Below, piece after piece: positions 25,018 through 33,297 of a DNA stretch of 58,330 nt (position 1 is the stretch's first letter; each line of letters starts with the position of its first letter). Where the stretch lies: the NCBI GenBank assembly GCA_024710705.1, contig JANJUF010000137.1:1-58330 (forward strand). Reading direction: 5' to 3'. The notes beneath the pieces are model-generated. The model made no database searches, was not told the DNA's origin, and saw only the letters and a program-made list of their open reading frames with translations. This DNA is from Gemmatimonadaceae bacterium. Lineage in GTDB: Bacteria; Gemmatimonadota; Gemmatimonadetes; Gemmatimonadales; Gemmatimonadaceae. The translations under genes were made by a program, and so were the position numbers.

Positions 25018-26952
25018 ATGTGTGGCTTCGCCGGACGATTCCACCCCGTGCGACTCCCCGACGAGCCGACGTGGCAGCATCGCGCCTCGCAGCTCCTCCG
25101 CCACCGCGGGCCAGACGGTGACGGCGCCTGGCGGGATGCACGCTGCGAGCTGGTCCATCGTCGGCTCGCCCTCGTGGATCTCTCGCCGACGGGGGCCCAG
25201 CCCATGCCCAATGAGACCGGCGACATCCAGCTGGTGTTCAACGGCGAGATCTACAACCATCGCGCACTCCGCGAGGTCCTCGTGCGCCACGGCCACCAGT
25301 TCCGTGGGCGCTCGGACACCGAGTCCATCGTCCACCTGTACGAGGAGTTCGGCCCCACGCTGGCCGGTCGCCTGCGCGGCATCTTCGCGTTCGCCCTCTA
25401 CGACCAACGCCGCAACCGCGTCACGCTCGTGCGGGATCGGTTCGGCGTGAAGCCGCTCTACTACGCCCGCTTGGACGATGATGGGGAATGGATCTTCGCC
25501 AGCGAGATCAAGGCCATTCTCGCCCATCCGCGGTTCCGTCCCATCCTCGACCGACAGGCCTGCTACGACTTCCTGGGACTCGGCTTCGTGCCGGACCCCA
25601 TGACGGGATTTGCCAACGTCGCGGCCCTCCCACCCGGGGGCGTGCTGGAACTCGATGCCGCCGGCGCGCGCCGCTCGACCCACACCGCCGTGTGTGCCCT
25701 GCCGGAAGCCTCACTGACGCTCGCTGAGGCGCTCGACGCCGTCGGGACGAAGCTGCAGGCCGCCGTCGCCAGCCAGCGGGAGGCGGACGTCCCGGTCGGC
25801 GCCCTCCTCAGTGGCGGCATCGACTCGGCCCTGGTGGTGGCGGCGCACACCCGCCTCACCGATGCACCATTGCGGACCTTCACCATGGGGTTCCCCGATG
25901 CGGCGCACGACGAGGCCCTGTCCGCGCAGCGCATCGCCGCCCACTGCACCACGCTGCATCACACCATCCGCGCCGAACCGAAGTCGCTACGTGCCGACGA
26001 CGTGCTCGCGCTGCTCCGGCACTTCGACCAACCGTTCGCCGACCCCAGTCTCCTCCCCACCTTCTGGGTCGCGCAGGCGATCCGCGATCGCGGTCTTGTC
26101 TGCGCGCTCTCCGGCGATGGCGGCGACGAAGTGTTCGGCGGCTATCCTCGTTTCTGGCAGTCCGAACACCTGTTCGCGCTCATGCGGGCACCGGCGTGGA
26201 TCCGCCGGACCGGCGACGCCGTCGGCACGGCGCTGCTCCCCATCACGCGGGACTTCGGCCGACGCGTCACGAAGCTGGTCGGCATCGCCGAGCTGGCCCG
26301 CACCGACACCGCGCACCTGCTCTCGGGACTGTCCAACTACCTGAGTGAGGCGCAGAAGTCCGAGCTGGTCGCCGCCGACGCGCGCACCGGCCTCGCCCCG
26401 AGCGCGCGGCTGTTCGACGGCTACCCGCAACCGGCGGTGGACGATCTCGAGGAGCTTTCTCGGCGCATCAGTGAAACGATGTTCCGCGTCACGCTGCCGG
26501 GCGGCATGCTCCGCAAGGTTGACATGATGAGCATGCGCGCCGGCATCGAGGTGCGCGTGCCCCTGCTCGACGAGGAGCTCGTCGCGCTCGGGATGTCGCT
26601 CCCCCACCGGCTCAAGACCGACGGCCGTCGCGGCAAACTGGTCCCGCGGGCGCTGGCCGACCGCTGGCTCCCTCGCGCGATCGCCCGCGCGCCGAAGCGG
26701 GGCTTCACGCCGCCGGTCGATCTCCTCGCCTCGGACGATCTCCACGCCGCCGCCGCCGACCTCCTGATGGGGAGCGCCGCCCGCACGCGCGGTGTGCTCG
26801 CGCCGGCGTTGGTGGACGGTTGGCTGTCGCAGTTCGCGCGGCGGCGCCGTGGCCAGGCCGATGGCCGCGTGAGCCGTGGGGGCCTGTCGCAGCGCCTGCT
26901 GATCTTGCTGTCCCTCGAGACCTGGATGCGCGACCACGCGCTCTCCTGGTAA
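25018..26952 (+). CDS. asnB: Asparagine synthetase-like glutamine amidotransferase (AsnB)
   Basis: 644 residues. Cys2 after the initiator Met (MCGFAGRF) is the glutaminase nucleophile, followed by RHRGPDG, FNGEIYNH and GRSDTE of the class II amidotransferase domain. The synthetase half has the PP-loop LSGGIDSAL near residue 265 and ALSGDGGDEVFGGYPRFW. Such genes are common in exopolysaccharide clusters, where they may amidate a sugar acid rather than aspartate. It lies one base after the polymerase stop. Confidence 0.93.
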   Translation: MCGFAGRFHPVRLPDEPTWQHRASQLLRHRGPDGDGAWRDARCELVHRRLALVDLSPTGAQPMPNETGDIQLVFNGEIYNHRALREVLVRHGHQFRGRSDTESIVHLYEEFGPTLAGRLRGIFAFALYDQRRNRVTLVRDRFGVKPLYYARLDDDGEWIFASEIKAILAHPRFRPILDRQACYDFLGLGFVPDPMTGFANVAALPPGGVLELDAAGARRSTHTAVCALPEASLTLAEALDAVGTKLQAAVASQREADVPVGALLSGGIDSALVVAAHTRLTDAPLRTFTMGFPDAAHDEALSAQRIAAHCTTLHHTIRAEPKSLRADDVLALLRHFDQPFADPSLLPTFWVAQAIRDRGLVCALSGDGGDEVFGGYPRFWQSEHLFALMRAPAWIRRTGDAVGTALLPITRDFGRRVTKLVGIAELARTDTAHLLSGLSNYLSEAQKSELVAADARTGLAPSARLFDGYPQPAVDDLEELSRRISETMFRVTLPGGMLRKVDMMSMRAGIEVRVPLLDEELVALGMSLPHRLKTDGRRGKLVPRALADRWLPRAIARAPKRGFTPPVDLLASDDLHAAAADLLMGSAARTRGVLAPALVDGWLSQFARRRRGQADGRVSRGGLSQRLLILLSLETWMRDHALSW

Positions 26953-26978
26953 TCCCCTTCACCCCTGACGGAGCAACC

Positions 26979-28268
26979 GTGCGCCTTGCCGTCTTCACCT
27001 CAAAGTATCCCGCCCGGGTGGCAACCTTCTTCGAGCGCGACATGCAGTCGCTGCTGCGGGCCGGCATCGACCTGGAGATCTTCGCGATCTATCCGCGTGA
27101 CGACGCGCTGTGGCCGCAGTCGCTCGACGCCCAGTCCGGCGACGGGCGACTCCGTGCGCGCACGCACTACCTCAGCGTCGCGCCCACGATCACCGGCGCC
27201 GTCGGCACGGTCGCGCGGCAGCCGCTGACCTGTGCGCGGCAGGCCGCCGCGGTCCTTGCGGCGTCGGTCCGCTACGGCCCTGTCGCCGTCGCCAAGTCGG
27301 CGTACGTGCTGCCGAAGGCGTGGAGTTGGGCCGCCACCCGCGCCAAGGAATTCGATCACGTGCTGGCCTATTGGGGGAACTACGCCGGCACCTGCGCGTG
27401 GGCATTCCACCAGGCCATCGGGCGGCCGGTGCCCTTCTCGATCTGGCTGCACGCGGGCACCGACCTCTACCAACAGCCCATCCACCTGCGCACCAAACTG
27501 CTCCACGCCGACAACATCCTCACCTGCTGCGAGTTCAACGCGACCTTCATCGAACGCAGCTTCGCGAACATCCACGACCGCATCCGATCCCGGATCCACG
27601 TCTGCCATCACGGGCTCGACTTGCGTGAGTATCCCTTCTCGCGCGAGGCGCGGCCGGCGTCCCGCATCGTCGCAGTGGGCCGACTCAGCCCGTACAAGGG
27701 TTTCGAGTACCTGATCCGGGCGGTCGCGGCGCTTCGGGCGCGCGGCCGCACCTTCCAGTTGGACCTCGTGGGCGGTGGCGAGTTGCAGTCCTCACTCGCG
27801 GCGCTCGCCGTGGACCTCGGCGTTTCCGACGCCGTGCGGTTCCACGGATGGGTTGAACATCCCGAGGCGCGGCGCCTGATGCAGGCCGCCACCGTGCTGG
27901 TGCACCCCTCGGACGGACTCGGGGATGGACTCCCCAACGTGGTGCGCGAGGCGATGGCCCTCGGCACGCCGGTCATCGGCTCGGATGCCGCTGGGCTTCC
28001 CGACGCGCTGGCCGATGGCTGCGGCCTCCTCGTACCGCCGCGCGACGCCGAGGCCCTCGCCGATACGCTCGAGCGTCTCCTCGACAACCCCGCCTTGGCC
28101 GAGCGCATCGCCCGCGCCGCCCGTCGCCGCGTGGAGGAGCACTACGACCTCTGGAAGAACGGCGCCCGACTGGCCGCACTCCTCGCCGGCAGCCGCCGCC
28201 GCGGCAGTGTCCACCCCGCTCACACCCCGTCCATCACCGCTGGGAGGCTGGAATGCACGACACCTTGA
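26979..28268 (+). CDS. Glycosyltransferase, GT4 family
   Basis: 429 residues, GT-B fold. N-terminal TSKYPARVATFFERDMQSLLRAGIDLEIF, then the C-terminal donor-binding half: SRIVAVGRLSPYKGFEYLIRA, LVGGGELQ, RFHGWVEH, and PSDGLGDGLPNVVREAMALGTPVIGSD, the E-x7-E region that binds the nucleotide sugar. It adds one sugar of the repeat unit in the cytoplasm. The start is GTG at 26979 with GGAG 5 bases upstream; the earlier frame runs inside asnB. Confidence 0.92.
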   Translation: MRLAVFTSKYPARVATFFERDMQSLLRAGIDLEIFAIYPRDDALWPQSLDAQSGDGRLRARTHYLSVAPTITGAVGTVARQPLTCARQAAAVLAASVRYGPVAVAKSAYVLPKAWSWAATRAKEFDHVLAYWGNYAGTCAWAFHQAIGRPVPFSIWLHAGTDLYQQPIHLRTKLLHADNILTCCEFNATFIERSFANIHDRIRSRIHVCHHGLDLREYPFSREARPASRIVAVGRLSPYKGFEYLIRAVAALRARGRTFQLDLVGGGELQSSLAALAVDLGVSDAVRFHGWVEHPEARRLMQAATVLVHPSDGLGDGLPNVVREAMALGTPVIGSDAAGLPDALADGCGLLVPPRDAEALADTLERLLDNPALAERIARAARRRVEEHYDLWKNGARLAALLAGSRRRGSVHPAHTPSITAGRLECTTP

Positions 28269-29641
28269 TGTCCGTCTACCGCCGACTGCCTGCACCGGCG
28301 CGGTCCGTCGCGGCGACGCTCCGCGGGATCTACCTCCAGCACTGGCGGAGCGGACCCGAATTCGAGCGCGTGGCCGAGGATACGCTCACACGCGATACCT
28401 GGTCGCCGGAGCGCCTGCACTCGTGGCGCGAGGAACAGCTCGCCCGTCTCCTGCATCGGGCCGCCACCCGTGTGCCCTACTACCGCGAGCTCTGGACGGC
28501 GAGGCGCCGGCGCGGCGACCGATCGTCGGTTGAACGCCTCGAGCACTGGCCGATCCTCGAGAAGGAGGAGCTCCGCGCCAACCCCAAGGCGTTCATCGCC
28601 GAGGATCAGGACTCGCGCCGGCTCTTCCACGAGCGCACGAGCGGCACAACCGGCAAGCCGATCGATCTCTGGCTCTCGCGGCGGACGCTGACGGCGCTCT
28701 ATGCCATCGCCCAGACACGCACGCTGACGTGGCACGATATCCCCGCCCGCGTGCGGATGGCCCGCCTCGGCGGCCAGCTCGTCGTCCCGGTCGCCCAGCG
28801 ACAGCCGCCCTTCTGGGTGTGGAACGCCGCGATGCGGCAACTCTACATGTCCACCTTTCACCTCTCGCCCGCACTCATCCCGCACTACCTCGACGCGCTC
28901 GAACGCTACCGCATCCGCTACATCGGGAGCTACCCATCGTCCGTCATCGCCCTCGCCCACGAGGCGCTGCGGCTCCAGCGCACCGACCTCCGCATGCTCG
29001 CCGTCATCACCAACGCCGAGGGCGTGGACCTCGAGCAGCGGCGCATCATCGGTGCGGCCTTCGGTTGCCGGGTGATCGAGACCTACGGCCAGGCCGAGAT
29101 CGTTGGATTCGCCAGCGAATGCCCGGACGGTCACCTGCACCAGTGGCCGGAGTGCGGCATCATCGAGGTCCACGGCGAGCACGGGCCGGTGGCGGCGGGT
29201 GAGTCGGGCGAGTTCGTCTGCACGAGCCTGCTGAATCCCGACCAGCCGCTGGTGCGCTACCGGGTGGGCGATCGCGGCCGCTTGGCGAAGGACCAGTTCC
29301 GCTGTTCGTGCGGGCGCACGTTGCCGGTCATCGAGGCCGTCGAAGGGCGGACCAATGACTCCTTGCGCACGGCCGATGGGCGCACGGTGTTCTGGCTCAA
29401 CCCCGTCTTCTACGGGCTGCCGGTGCGCGAATCGCAGATCGAGCAGGAATCGCTCACGCGCACCATCGTGCGGGTCGCACCGGCGGCGGGGTTCGACCGC
29501 ACGCGCCACGGACGGATCATCGCCCAGCGACTGCGCGACCGCATGGGCGACGTGGAGGTGCGGCTCGAGTTCCTCGACGCCATCCCCCGGACGGCAAACG
29601 GCAAGCTGCGCGCCGTCATCTCGCGAGTGGCCTCCGCCTGA
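28253..29641 (+). CDS. Phenylacetate-CoA ligase-like adenylate-forming enzyme (CapK/PaaK-like)
   Basis: 462 residues. RTSGTTGKPIDLWLS near residue 127 is the AMP-binding P-loop; ETYGQAEI and VRYRVGDRG are the A5 and hinge-like motifs; TANGKLR near residue 450 is the C-terminal Lys loop. CapK-type members are frequent in capsule loci and are thought to activate a carboxylic acid, perhaps for acyl decoration; the substrate is unknown. It begins 16 bases inside the preceding gene, showing tight coupling. Confidence 0.87.
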   Translation: MHDTLMSVYRRLPAPARSVAATLRGIYLQHWRSGPEFERVAEDTLTRDTWSPERLHSWREEQLARLLHRAATRVPYYRELWTARRRRGDRSSVERLEHWPILEKEELRANPKAFIAEDQDSRRLFHERTSGTTGKPIDLWLSRRTLTALYAIAQTRTLTWHDIPARVRMARLGGQLVVPVAQRQPPFWVWNAAMRQLYMSTFHLSPALIPHYLDALERYRIRYIGSYPSSVIALAHEALRLQRTDLRMLAVITNAEGVDLEQRRIIGAAFGCRVIETYGQAEIVGFASECPDGHLHQWPECGIIEVHGEHGPVAAGESGEFVCTSLLNPDQPLVRYRVGDRGRLAKDQFRCSCGRTLPVIEAVEGRTNDSLRTADGRTVFWLNPVFYGLPVRESQIEQESLTRTIVRVAPAAGFDRTRHGRIIAQRLRDRMGDVEVRLEFLDAIPRTANGKLRAVISRVASA

Positions 29642-30684
29642 TGTCGCCGACCACCGTGCCCCCCGTCTCGGTCCTCGTCCCGTGTCGCAATGAACGGGAA
29701 CACCTCCGGGCCTGCCTCGACTCGCTGCTGCTCGGCACCTGGCCGCACGACCGGCTCGAGATCCTCGTCCTCGATGGCGACAGCGACGACGGCACGCAGG
29801 CCGTCGCGACGGAGTATGCGCAGCGGTACACCTGCGTGCGCGTCCTCACCAACCGCAACCGCACGGCACCGGCAGCGCTCAACCTGGGACTGCAGCATGC
29901 GACCGGCGAGATCATCGTGCGCGCCGACGCGCATGCCACGTATCCGCGCGACTACCTGGCGCGCCTGGTGCGGCTGTTGGAGTCCACCGGCGCCGAGAAC
30001 GTCGGACCACGGCTCGACACCGTGCCGGCATCGCGCACCGCGGTCGCGCGCGCCATCGCCCGTGCCCTCTCGCACCCCTTCGGCGTCGGCAACAGCCACT
30101 TTCGCGTCTCCGCCGGCGCACCGCGCTGGGTGGACACCGTGCCCTTCGGATGCTTCCGGCGCCAGCTCTTCGCGCGGCTGGGCGGCTTCGACGAAACCCT
30201 CGTCCGCAATCAGGATGATGAGTTCAACGCCCGCATCAGGCGCGCCGGCGGCCGCATCCTGCTCGACCCGCGGATCGTCGTTCGCTACGTCGCCCGCGCC
30301 ACGCTGCGCCAGTTGGCCCGCATGGCGTTCCAGTACGGTCTCTACAAACCCCTGGTGGTGAAGCGCATCGGGGCCGTCACCTCGTGGCGGCAACTCGCGC
30401 CAGCGGCCTTCGTTGCGTCCCTGCTCGCCACGACTCTAGGGGGCGCAGTCGCACCCCTCCTCTGGAGCGGGGCCCTGGCGATCGGCGGCGCGCACCTCGC
30501 CCTCTCCGCCGCTGCCGCCCTTCCGGTGCTGCGCCGTGACGGGCTGCCGGTCGCGCTCGCGCTCGTGGCGGCGTTCGGCGTACTGCACCTGAGTTACGGT
30601 TGGGGATACCTCGTCGGCATCGCTCGCCTAGCCCTCCACTTCCGGCGCCCGACGGTGGCGACGGCCCTGCCGCTCTCCCGATGA
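29641..30684 (+). CDS. Glycosyltransferase, GT2 family, membrane-associated
   Basis: 347 residues. VSVLVPCRNEREHLRACLDSLL is the GT-A nucleotide-binding start, LVLDGDSDDGT and RADAHATYP give the DxD-like metal site, and QDDEF near residue 195 is the ED-type catalytic acid. The C-terminal 100 residues hold about three hydrophobic helices, as in ExoA-type succinoglycan transferases. One-base overlap with the preceding stop. Confidence 0.92.
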   Translation: MSPTTVPPVSVLVPCRNEREHLRACLDSLLLGTWPHDRLEILVLDGDSDDGTQAVATEYAQRYTCVRVLTNRNRTAPAALNLGLQHATGEIIVRADAHATYPRDYLARLVRLLESTGAENVGPRLDTVPASRTAVARAIARALSHPFGVGNSHFRVSAGAPRWVDTVPFGCFRRQLFARLGGFDETLVRNQDDEFNARIRRAGGRILLDPRIVVRYVARATLRQLARMAFQYGLYKPLVVKRIGAVTSWRQLAPAAFVASLLATTLGGAVAPLLWSGALAIGGAHLALSAAAALPVLRRDGLPVALALVAAFGVLHLSYGWGYLVGIARLALHFRRPTVATALPLSR

Positions 30685-31505
30685 CGCGTCCCGCCGCCCC
30701 CGATCCGGTCGCGTGCTTCATGTACCACGAGATCACGGCCGACCCGTCCACCTCCGGCTTCCAGCGCCGGGGCGCACGGGCTTACGCCTGCCATCCCCGT
30801 CTGTTCGAGTCGCACCTCCGCACCATCGCGTCCGTGGGCTCCGCGCCCGCGCTCGTCTCGTCCCTCGGGCTCCCGTCCGCCGCGCCCGCGGCCGGCACCA
30901 CGCTGTTGCTCTCGTTCGACGACGGCGGGGTCAGTGCGCTCGCCGCGGCTGACGCGCTGGCCCGCCGGCAATGGCGCGGCCACTTCTTCGTCGTCACCAA
31001 TCGGATCGGCACGCGCCGATTCCTTGGCCGCGACGACATCCGGTACCTGCGCTCCTGCGGACACCTGATCGGCACGCACTCGCACTCGCACCCGGACATC
31101 TTCCCTCGCCTGTCCGTTCCCCGCATGCGCGAGGAGTGGGAGACCAGCCGTAGGATCCTTGAGGACCTGCTCGGCGAGCGCTGTCACGTGGCCTCCGTGC
31201 CCGGAGGCGACCTGTCTCCAGAAGTGATCGCGTCGGCGGATGTCAGCGGCATCGACGTGCTCTTCACCTCGGAGCCGGAACTGCACCCGCGGCAAGTGGG
31301 CCGCTGTCTCCTGGTGGGACGCTACGCGGTGAAGGCCGGGCTCGCCCCGGCCACCGTGGCCGCCCTGCTGGCGTTGCGGGGATGGGAGCGCGCGCGACTC
31401 TACCGCCGCTGGTCGGTGATGGCCCGTCGCGGCCTGGGGCCCCTGTACCGCCTGTACGTGGATCGCACGACCGCCACGGACCGCGCCCCGAGGAGCTCCC
31501 GATGA
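30681..31505 (+). CDS. Polysaccharide deacetylase-like (NodB homology) protein
   Basis: 274 residues. MYHEIT begins the CE4-like fold, LLSFDDGG gives the Asp pair of motif 1, and GTHSHSHPD carries the metal-binding histidines of motif 2. The rest is less clear (ASVPGGDLSPEV may be motif 3). No signal peptide, so it may act in the cytoplasm on a precursor, or be exported another way. Overlaps both neighbours by ATGA. Confidence 0.85.
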   Translation: MTRPAAPDPVACFMYHEITADPSTSGFQRRGARAYACHPRLFESHLRTIASVGSAPALVSSLGLPSAAPAAGTTLLLSFDDGGVSALAAADALARRQWRGHFFVVTNRIGTRRFLGRDDIRYLRSCGHLIGTHSHSHPDIFPRLSVPRMREEWETSRRILEDLLGERCHVASVPGGDLSPEVIASADVSGIDVLFTSEPELHPRQVGRCLLVGRYAVKAGLAPATVAALLALRGWERARLYRRWSVMARRGLGPLYRLYVDRTTATDRAPRSSR

Positions 31506-32191
31506 CTGATCTCGCCACGTACGCCTCCTACGTGGAATGGGACACCCGCAACTGGTCCCTCGCGCCACGATTCTGGGAGCAGCACACCGGGCTGTCGCTC
31601 GCGCGCTGTCGCGCCCTCGAACTCGGCAGTCGCCACGGCGGCCTCTCACTCTGGCTGGCGCGCTGCGGCGCGGAGGTCACCTGCACCGACCTGCACGGCC
31701 CGACCGCGCTGGCCCGGGAACGACACAGGGCCGGGGGCGTCGCCGATCGCATCCGCTATGCCGCCCTCGACGTGACGCAACTCGAGGACCGCGACTGCTT
31801 CGACGTCATCGTCTTCAAGTCCATGCTCGGCGCCGTGGACGGCGCCGACCGCCGTCGCGCCCAACAGGATGCCATCGCCCGGATGCACCGCGCCCTGCGA
31901 CCCGGCGGGGAGCTCTTCTTCGCCGAGAATCTCTCGGCGTCCATCGCCCATCGGTATCTCCGACGGCGCTTCGTCGCCTGGGGACAGTCGTGGCGGTACG
32001 TCACCGTGTCCGAGATGCGCGAGTTCCTCAAGCCCTTCGCCAGCGTGGCGTATCGGACGGTCGGCTTCAGCGGCGCGTTCGGGCGGAGTCCGCGCCAGCA
32101 GGAAATGCTCGGCGCCGTCGATCGCGCCGGCCTCGATCGGCTCGTTCCCGAAACCTGGCGCTACATCATCATCGGCGTGGCACGCAAATGA
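31502..32191 (+). CDS. SAM-dependent methyltransferase
   Basis: 229 residues, class I fold. LELGSRHGGLSLWLA near residue 40 is motif I with an altered glycine pattern, TCTDLHG gives the acidic residue of strand 2, DVIVFKSML and LRPGGELFFAEN are motifs II and III. Likely methylates a sugar or other group of the polymer. ATGA overlaps on both sides. Confidence 0.85.
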   Translation: MTDLATYASYVEWDTRNWSLAPRFWEQHTGLSLARCRALELGSRHGGLSLWLARCGAEVTCTDLHGPTALARERHRAGGVADRIRYAALDVTQLEDRDCFDVIVFKSMLGAVDGADRRRAQQDAIARMHRALRPGGELFFAENLSASIAHRYLRRRFVAWGQSWRYVTVSEMREFLKPFASVAYRTVGFSGAFGRSPRQQEMLGAVDRAGLDRLVPETWRYIIIGVARK

Positions 32192-33219
32192 CCTCGATCC
32201 TATCCGGCGTTCCGGCGCTCCCGGCCACGGCATTCACGCTCGACGACCCTCCGGCCATCAAACGGCTGTGGCGACGGCTGCCGACGTCGCTGCGCCGCCG
32301 GATCGGCGACCTCACGCGTTGGACCGGCATCCCCTTCCTCCTGAGCTTCGCGCTCGACTACCGCCGCACGACCTCGGCGGCGCGATACGCCGGCCACCTG
32401 CCCGCCCTGCTCGAAGCCTACACGCTGGCCACGGACGCCGAACGCGACCGCATCCGGCGCCGCCTGGACGAGATCACCGACTCCATCGTGCTCCCGAATG
32501 GCGTGCGCAAGACGACTTACGGCGGTCGCCAGGCCAGCCTGCTGCGGGAAGTGCTGGGTGACGGCGCCTGCACGCTGCCGGACCGTCCACTTCGCGTGTT
32601 GGACTTGCCGGCCTCGAACGGGGCGGCGGCCATCGCGTCGCGTGCACTGCTGGCGAGCTCGCGCCCGGTGGCCGAGTACGTGCTGGCCGACCTGGGCTTC
32701 CAGCTCCTCCTCGATCCCGCGCGGGGCTGCGTCTACGATCCGCAGGGGACTCTGCTGCAGGTGCTGGACGGCGATCGCCTGCGCAATGTCTTCCTTCCGC
32801 ACGCATCCGGCGCCGAATACTCGTGGCTGACGCGACTTGCCCTCGCACCCCTCGCCGCGCAGGGGCGACGCCTCGCCGCCCGCTACCCCGTGGCATCGAC
32901 CGACGCACTCGAGCCGCTCCCACTGGTGCATCCCGACGTGGCCGACGGCATCCGCAACGGTCGCTTCTCGTTGCGGGTGGCGAACGTCTTCGAGCCCATC
33001 GCCGGACCGTTCGACCTGATTCTCTGCTGCAACCTGCTGCAGCGGAATTACTTCGATGCGCCGACAATCGCCCGGGGCATTGCCAATCTCGGGCAAGCGC
33101 TCGCCCCGGACGGCCTGCTCATCGTGGGCAGTCCGGACGCCCCGCTTGATGGCGGGCATCGCGTGTATCGCCGCACCGGCGCGGGCATCACGCTCGTCCG
33201 GGAATGCGGCGTGCTCTGA
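32188..33219 (+). CDS. Probable SAM-dependent methyltransferase-like protein, family unclear
   Basis: 343 residues. PLRVLDLPASNGAAAIASRALL (residue 130) looks like a modified nucleotide-binding motif, and FDLILCCNLLQRNYFDAPTIARGIANLGQALAPDGLLIVG is the familiar last third of a methyltransferase. The first 125 residues are unrecognised. The substrate is unknown. It is the last gene of the rightward operon and is followed by a strong hairpin. Confidence 0.7.
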   Translation: MTSILSGVPALPATAFTLDDPPAIKRLWRRLPTSLRRRIGDLTRWTGIPFLLSFALDYRRTTSAARYAGHLPALLEAYTLATDAERDRIRRRLDEITDSIVLPNGVRKTTYGGRQASLLREVLGDGACTLPDRPLRVLDLPASNGAAAIASRALLASSRPVAEYVLADLGFQLLLDPARGCVYDPQGTLLQVLDGDRLRNVFLPHASGAEYSWLTRLALAPLAAQGRRLAARYPVASTDALEPLPLVHPDVADGIRNGRFSLRVANVFEPIAGPFDLILCCNLLQRNYFDAPTIARGIANLGQALAPDGLLIVGSPDAPLDGGHRVYRRTGAGITLVRECGVL

Positions 33220-33248
33220 TGGGCCGCATGCCCGGCACGTACGCACGA

Positions 33249-33280
33249 ACGCCCCCGCCGGCCAGGGCCGACGGGGGCGT
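33249..33280. terminator. GC-rich hairpin between convergent operons
   Basis: ACGCCCCCG (33249-33257) pairs perfectly with CGGGGGCGT (33272-33280), and a further inner stem of about four G:C pairs forms with a CAGG loop. It lies between the stops of the rightward polysaccharide operon (33219) and the leftward beta-helix gene (33298), so it can serve both. No clear T-run follows on either side. Confidence 0.65.
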
Positions 33281-33297
33281 CCGCGTTCACGGCCGCC